DNA of 9,470 nucleotides from Candidatus Aminicenantota bacterium (GTDB lineage: Bacteria > Acidobacteriota > Aminicenantia > UBA2199): positions 9,072,870-9,082,339 of the forward strand of contig CP070627.1 in NCBI GenBank assembly GCA_020355945.1. Direction: 5' to 3'. The notes below the pieces were generated by a model. The model searched no databases. It was not told the origin of the DNA and worked only from the letters and a program-made list of their open reading frames with translations. Of this stretch, positions 7,109 to 9,470 are shown piece by piece; position 1 is the first letter of the stretch, and every line of letters begins with the position of its first letter. Both the position numbers and the translations under genes were made by a program.

Positions 7109-7136
7109 GGTTTTTTCCTCCTAATTGGTTTTATTA

Positions 7137-7155
7137 ATAGGAAACACATTCCTAT
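7137..7155. promoter_or_regulatory. Operator-like dyad upstream of the 6581-7108 gene
   Basis: ATAGGAA (7137-7143) and TTCCTAT (7149-7155) are perfect 7-bp half-sites separated by 5 bp, a typical geometry for a dimeric repressor. The dyad sits 28 bp before the minus-strand start codon and 13 bp beyond its ribosome site, where a bound protein or an mRNA hairpin could block expression. No regulator gene in the window is an obvious partner. Confidence 0.45.
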
Positions 7156-7198
7156 CAATTTTTGTATAGCAAGATATTTGCCAATCTCTACATGTTTG

Positions 7199-7288
7199 AA
7201 AACATTGATTTGACGCACCTTTTCAATGGTGTTTAATTTAAAGGAACAGGCAAAAAACACTCTTACATCCCAAAACCATTGATATGAC
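7199..7288 (+). repeat. Imperfect direct repeat AAAAC(C)ATTGATxTGAC
   Basis: The motif occurs at 7199-7215 and again at 7272-7288, about 73 bp apart, differing by one inserted C and one T/A change. The first copy runs into TGACGC, the same half-site used by the palindromes at 7330-7422. It may be an outlying regulator site or a chance similarity in AT-rich DNA. Confidence 0.35.
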
Positions 7289-7329
7289 TTAATTTATAAA
7301 AAGTACAATTAAAACTTCCAGGGGAAATG

Positions 7330-7422
7330 CGTCATTTTTTTGTGACGGATTTCAAAAACCTCCTCATGATGCTTATCCTGGCGTCACTAATTTATGACGC
7401 TGGCGTCACTTTTTCATGACGC
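7330..7422. promoter_or_regulatory. Three iterated GCGTCA-N8-TGACGC palindromes
   Basis: Three inverted repeats share one geometry: CGTCA 7330-7334 with TGACG 7343-7347; GCGTCA 7381-7386 with TGACGC 7395-7400; GCGTCA 7403-7408 with TGACGC 7417-7422. Each has an 8-bp AT-rich spacer. Copies two and three are abutting 22-bp direct repeats (7379-7400, 7401-7422) that match at 19 of 22 positions, with the changes confined to the spacer. Conserved arms with a variable spacer suggest selection for a dimeric binding protein. Centre-to-centre distances of 52 and 22 bp approximate five and two helical turns, placing sites on one DNA face. The array is about 220 bp from either flanking start codon, so its target gene is unclear. 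It could alternatively form small RNA hairpins. Confidence 0.6.
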
Positions 7423-7504
7423 TGCAAAATAATCAAATTTTCCTTTTGTTGCTAATAACAGCATCAAAAAGAAATTTTTTAAATGTCCGGTAATTTTTAC
7501 AATT

Positions 7505-7549
7505 CAATTGGGGACCCAATTGGGTGCCAGGCCAATTGGGCAAATTGGG
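7505..7549. repeat. CAATTGGG palindrome cluster
   Basis: Four (C/A)AATTGGG units begin at 7505, 7517, 7533 and 7542. CAATTGGG (7505-7512) and CCCAATTG (7515-7522) form a perfect inverted repeat around GA, and CCCAATTGGG (7515-7524) and CCAATTGG (7532-7539) are themselves palindromes. The cluster ends 85 bp before the antitoxin-like start, close to a -10-like TATATT (7572-7577). An autoregulatory operator is plausible, since type II antitoxins commonly repress their own promoters, but a non-functional repeat cannot be excluded. Confidence 0.5.
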
Positions 7550-7634
7550 AGGAAAATAAAATACTTGACCCTATATTCTTTTTTTTCAGTTGAAAAATAC
7601 AAGAAAATCTGTTAACATAAATACTGGTGAAAAA

Positions 7635-7883
7635 ATGGATATTAGAGCAGAAAAACTTTTGTTGATCGAACATTTGCTAAAAATACAGGATGAAGTCCTG
7701 CTGCACCGGATTAAGGCTTTTATAGAAAATATGATGAAAAAAAGACCGGCAGTTGACCTCGAGCCTATGAGTCTTGAAACTTTTTACAGCCGGATAGAGG
7801 ATTCCGAAGAAGCCCTGGAAAGAGGCGACATAATTACCCAAAATGAATTAAGAGAAGAAATAAAAAGGTGGAAAAAAACATAA
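7635..7883 (+). CDS. Antitoxin-like protein of a RelE/ParE-type module
   Basis: An 82-residue acidic, probably all-helical protein starting MDIRAEKLLLIEHLLKIQD. Its layout resembles small type II antitoxins: an N-terminal helical segment opening with D-I-x-A-E-K-L, a middle helix-loop, and a C-terminal ALERGDIITQNELREEIKRW tail of the kind that wraps a RelE/ParE toxin. The assignment rests mainly on the overlapping toxin-like start (GTG at 7868). The ATG at 7635 is preferred over an in-frame TTG at 7590 because GGTGA (7626-7630) lies just before it, though only 4 nt away, and nothing resembling a ribosome site precedes the TTG; the longer form would have 97 residues. Autoregulation through the CAATTGGG cluster is plausible. 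Because its toxin is broken, it is probably an orphan antitoxin. Confidence 0.65.
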   Translation: MDIRAEKLLLIEHLLKIQDEVLLHRIKAFIENMMKKRPAVDLEPMSLETFYSRIEDSEEALERGDIITQNELREEIKRWKKT

Positions 7884-8016
7884 CCGAAATTGTTTGGACA
7901 TCTCCTGCAGCAGACGATTTAAAGGAAATAAAATTGTAATAAATACTGTGTTTGATGCCCGTCAGAATCCAAAGAAAATGAAAATTAAAGTAGAAAGAGA
8001 AGGAGAAGGAAAATAA
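7868..8016 (+). pseudogene. RelE/ParE-type toxin gene with internal deletion
   Basis: A GTG at 7868, overlapping the antitoxin end by 16 nt as in many intact modules, opens MEKNITEIVWTSPAADDLKE, a typical ParE/RelE toxin start, but the frame stops at 7937-7939 after 23 residues. From about 7933 another frame reads VINTVFDARQNPKKMK and continues to a TAA at 8014-8016. The VFDxRQNPxK motif resembles toxin C-termini of this superfamily (recognition from memory). Joined, the two pieces give about 49 residues, whereas such toxins usually have about 90-100. A simple frameshift therefore cannot restore it, and the middle appears deleted. An active toxin is unlikely. Confidence 0.6.
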
Positions 8017-8099
8017 GGTGCCAGTCAAGAAAGAATTAATAAAGGATGATGATAGTAAAAGTATCTTTTTATAAACTATCGTGAAGGAGAACATTAAAA

Positions 8100-8591
8100 A
8101 TGGCTTATATATTCTTAACATTAATGGGGTGGATCTCTGTTATTATCGTAAAAAAGAGATGGTCGGGGGCTAAACAGGTACTATTTATTATGACGGTCAT
8201 CCTGGCGGGAATGGTGGGGTACCTGGCGGTGGATCTCCTGGTCCTGGAAGACAACCAGGGGATTCCCAAGGGAGTTGTGGATATCCTGGCCAACCTGCCG
8301 TGGCAGGATATAGGGATGTTTTTTTCAATGCTGGCAGGTATGGCCTCCAAATACTTATTAGATGTGATCGGCGAAAAGAAAAGGCGACGTATAGCCTTTA
8401 ACAAATGGCAATTTTTAAAGCCCTTTTTAGTATCGCCCATAATCTTTGGCACGTTACTATCCCAGGCCCCGGAAAATATGCCGGTCTTTACATTAATTAT
8501 TCTTTCGTACCAGAACGGTTTTTTCTGGCATACACTTTTGTACAGGGTCGGTCCGGGTAAAGAGCAGGAAGAAAGCACCGGTAAAAAATAA
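8100..8591 (+). CDS. Small multi-pass membrane protein, unknown function
   Basis: A 163-residue inner-membrane protein with four to five likely hydrophobic segments: about 3-17, 27-49, 71-90 (amphipathic or membrane), 108-121 and 127-149. Positive clusters (KKRW at 18-21, EKKRRR at 92-97) and a charged C-terminus (GKEQEESTGKK) are likely cytoplasmic under the positive-inside rule. AAGGAG (8084-8089) lies 10 nt before the ATG. The C-terminal YQNGFFWHTLL is distinctive, but I cannot assign a family. It ends 19 bp before the WD40 gene and is likely cotranscribed with it, suggesting a membrane partner for that exported protein (inference). Confidence 0.8.
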   Translation: MAYIFLTLMGWISVIIVKKRWSGAKQVLFIMTVILAGMVGYLAVDLLVLEDNQGIPKGVVDILANLPWQDIGMFFSMLAGMASKYLLDVIGEKKRRRIAFNKWQFLKPFLVSPIIFGTLLSQAPENMPVFTLIILSYQNGFFWHTLLYRVGPGKEQEESTGKK

Positions 8592-8610
8592 AAAAGAAAA
8601 GGTAAGATTA

Positions 8611-9470
8611 ATGAAGAATTCCAGGTTTTTTTATTTGATAATAAGGGCCTTGATGGTAGCGGTGGTCGTACTGTTCAATGTTTCGATCCAGGCGGAAGAA
8701 GATCTGGAGTTGGTGATACAAAAAGAACATTCTGATCCTGTTAATTCAGTGGCCATCAGTTGGGATGGCAAGTACATTGCCTCCGGGAGTACTGACAATA
8801 CCGTGCGGTTGTGGGAGTTAAATACGGGTATAGAAATCCGCACCTTTGTCGGGCATACAAATTCTGTTACCTCAGTGGCCCTGAGTGGGGATGGCCAAAC
8901 GTTGGTATCCGGGAGTTGGGATAAAACCGTACGTTTATGGGATATCAAGACCGGAAAAGAAATCCGCACCTTTGCCGGGCATACGGATGTTGTTACCTCA
9001 GCGGCTCTGAGTATGGACGGCCAAACCCTGGTATCCGGGAGTTGGGATAAAACCGTACGTTTATGGGATATCAAGACCGGAAAAGAAATCCGCGCCTTTG
9101 TCGGGCATACGGATGTTGTTACCTCCGTGGCCCTGAGTTGGGACGGCCAAACCCTGGTCTCCGGGAGTTGGGATAAAACCTTGCGTTTATTGAATATCAA
9201 AACCGGAAAGGAAATACGCACCTTTGTCGGGCATACATCTACTGTTGAATTCCTGACGTTGAGTTTGGACGGCCAAACCCTGGTCTCCGGGAGTACTGAT
9301 AATACTTTGCGTTTATGGGATATAAATACAGGCCAGCAAATTCGTACCTTTGCCGGTCATACGGATGATGTTACATCCCTGGCCCTGAGTGGTGATGGCC
9401 AAACCCTGGTCTCCGGGAGTTGGGATAAAACCGTACGTTTATGGGATATCAAGACCGGAAAAGAAATCCG
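8611..9470 (+). CDS. Secreted WD40-repeat protein (3' end outside window)
   Basis: An open frame from ATG 8611 to the window edge, with 286 codons visible and no stop. Residues 1-28 are a Sec signal peptide: basic start (MKNSRFF), hydrophobic core (ALMVAVVVLF), likely cleavage after SIQA28, so the protein should reach the periplasm or cell surface. WD40 repeats of exactly 42 residues begin at His40, His82, His124, His166, His208 and His250. Each has a GH-type turn, LSxDGQTLVSGS, and a closing LWD, so at least six of the usual seven or so blades are present. Repeat four carries LLN in place of LWD, losing the structural Trp and Asp. AAGGTAAG (8599-8606) is a moderate ribosome site. WD40 propellers are protein-interaction scaffolds. 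The ligand is unknown, and a fused domain beyond the window is possible. Confidence 0.9.
   Translation, partial: MKNSRFFYLIIRALMVAVVVLFNVSIQAEEDLELVIQKEHSDPVNSVAISWDGKYIASGSTDNTVRLWELNTGIEIRTFVGHTNSVTSVALSGDGQTLVSGSWDKTVRLWDIKTGKEIRTFAGHTDVVTSAALSMDGQTLVSGSWDKTVRLWDIKTGKEIRAFVGHTDVVTSVALSWDGQTLVSGSWDKTLRLLNIKTGKEIRTFVGHTSTVEFLTLSLDGQTLVSGSTDNTLRLWDINTGQQIRTFAGHTDDVTSLALSGDGQTLVSGSWDKTVRLWDIKTGKEI
8728..9470 (+). repeat. 126-bp tandem coding repeats (WD40 units)
   Basis: Units start at 8728, 8854, 8980, 9106, 9232 and 9358 with no length variation; the last is cut by the window edge. A 60-bp block is identical in units two (8908-8967) and three (9034-9093), and its first 59 bp recur in unit six (9412-9470). 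Units one and five share a variant in which ACTGA(T/C)AATAC replaces the TGGGATAAAAC of the others. This patchwork at nucleotide level indicates recent duplication or gene conversion. Such an array could gain or lose blades by recombination, and it may also be mis-assembled. Confidence 0.9.

Larger units (their letters stand above)
7109..7634. other. Divergent intergenic region, non-coding and palindrome-rich
   Basis: This 526-bp AT-rich gap between the minus-strand gene and the plus-strand antitoxin-like gene holds no convincing coding sequence. From left to right it contains the minus-gene ribosome site, a 19-bp dyad (7137-7155), two copies of an ATTGAT(T/A)TGAC motif (7202-7215, 7276-7288), an inverted CAATGGT/ACCATTG pair (7224-7230, 7275-7281), three (G)CGTCA-N8-TGACG(C) palindromes (7330-7422) and a CAATTGGG cluster (7505-7549). 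A -10-like TATATT (7572-7577) lies just beyond, without a good -35. I could not place a high-quality promoter for either flanking gene. Confidence 0.7.

Noticed and set aside
7330..7549. CRISPR-like or phage attachment array
   Set aside because: There are only three short palindromes with 8-bp internal gaps and irregular spacing, and no cas or integrase genes; operator-type sites fit better.
7590..7634. TTG start adding 15 residues to the antitoxin-like protein
   Set aside because: No ribosome site precedes the TTG, and the internal ATG at 7635 begins at the family-like MDIRAEKL.
8018..8074. GTG-initiated 18-codon ORF (MPVKKELIKDDDSKSIFL) after a purine-rich ribosome-like stretch
   Set aside because: It is very short, overlaps toxin debris, and its apparent ribosome site is part of the AG-rich decayed toxin tail.
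8631..9221. Long open frame on the minus strand with internal repeats
   Set aside because: It is the complement of the WD40 repeats; the plus strand has a signal peptide, correct WD40 motifs and a ribosome site, so this is a shadow with inherited periodicity.

Overview
The window looks like a chromosomal stretch from a Gram-negative-type bacterium of moderate GC. It carries housekeeping genes (polA, a CLC chloride-transport gene) among lineage-specific proteins of unknown function. The small protein upstream of polA, the secreted WD40 protein, the short tandem intergenic repeats and the toxin-antitoxin debris recall genomes of the Acidobacteriota/Aminicenantota type. That assignment comes from general impression rather than a database match and is weak. 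There are no tRNA, rRNA, CRISPR, transposase or phage structural genes.

Layout. (i) 96-2607, plus strand: a regulatory-type protein joining an excisionase-like helix-turn-helix to a PTS EIIA (PtsN/fructose-type) domain, then a CLC chloride channel/transporter with two CBS domains. A heptanucleotide repeat separates them. (ii) 2608-3255: a leader with a dyad and a possible upstream ORF, then a short unknown acidic protein with a near-perfect Shine-Dalgarno; hairpins follow it. (iii) 3424-6501: a strong sigma70-type promoter placed so that transcription should begin at or next to the ATG of a 112-residue conserved-type hypothetical protein, then a full-length, apparently proofreading-competent DNA polymerase I. 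(iv) 6581-7108, minus strand: an uncharacterised protein with a charged coiled-coil N-terminus and a beta-rich C-terminus, convergent with polA.

(v) 7109-7634 is a 526-bp divergent intergenic region rich in symmetric sequence: an ATAGGAA-N5-TTCCTAT dyad, three copies of (G)CGTCA-N8-TGACG(C) whose centres are 52 and 22 bp apart, and a cluster of CAATTGGG palindromes. (vi) 7635-8016: an intact antitoxin-like gene overlapping the remains of a RelE/ParE-type toxin gene. The toxin keeps its first and last segments in different frames but appears to have lost its middle. (vii) 8100-9470: a small multi-pass membrane protein followed 19 bp later by a secreted WD40-repeat protein with an exact 126-bp repeat period, which runs off the window.

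How the genes may work together: the EIIA-domain protein next to an ion channel suggests phosphorylation- or DNA-binding-linked control of anion transport, by analogy with PtsN control of potassium systems (inference). The 3459 gene and polA probably share a transcript. The membrane and WD40 genes probably form a pair. I do not see a complete new multi-gene system. The most unusual signals are the iterated palindromes at 7330-7422, the internally deleted toxin with a retained antitoxin, the apparently leaderless gene ahead of polA, and the HTH-EIIA/CLC pairing.
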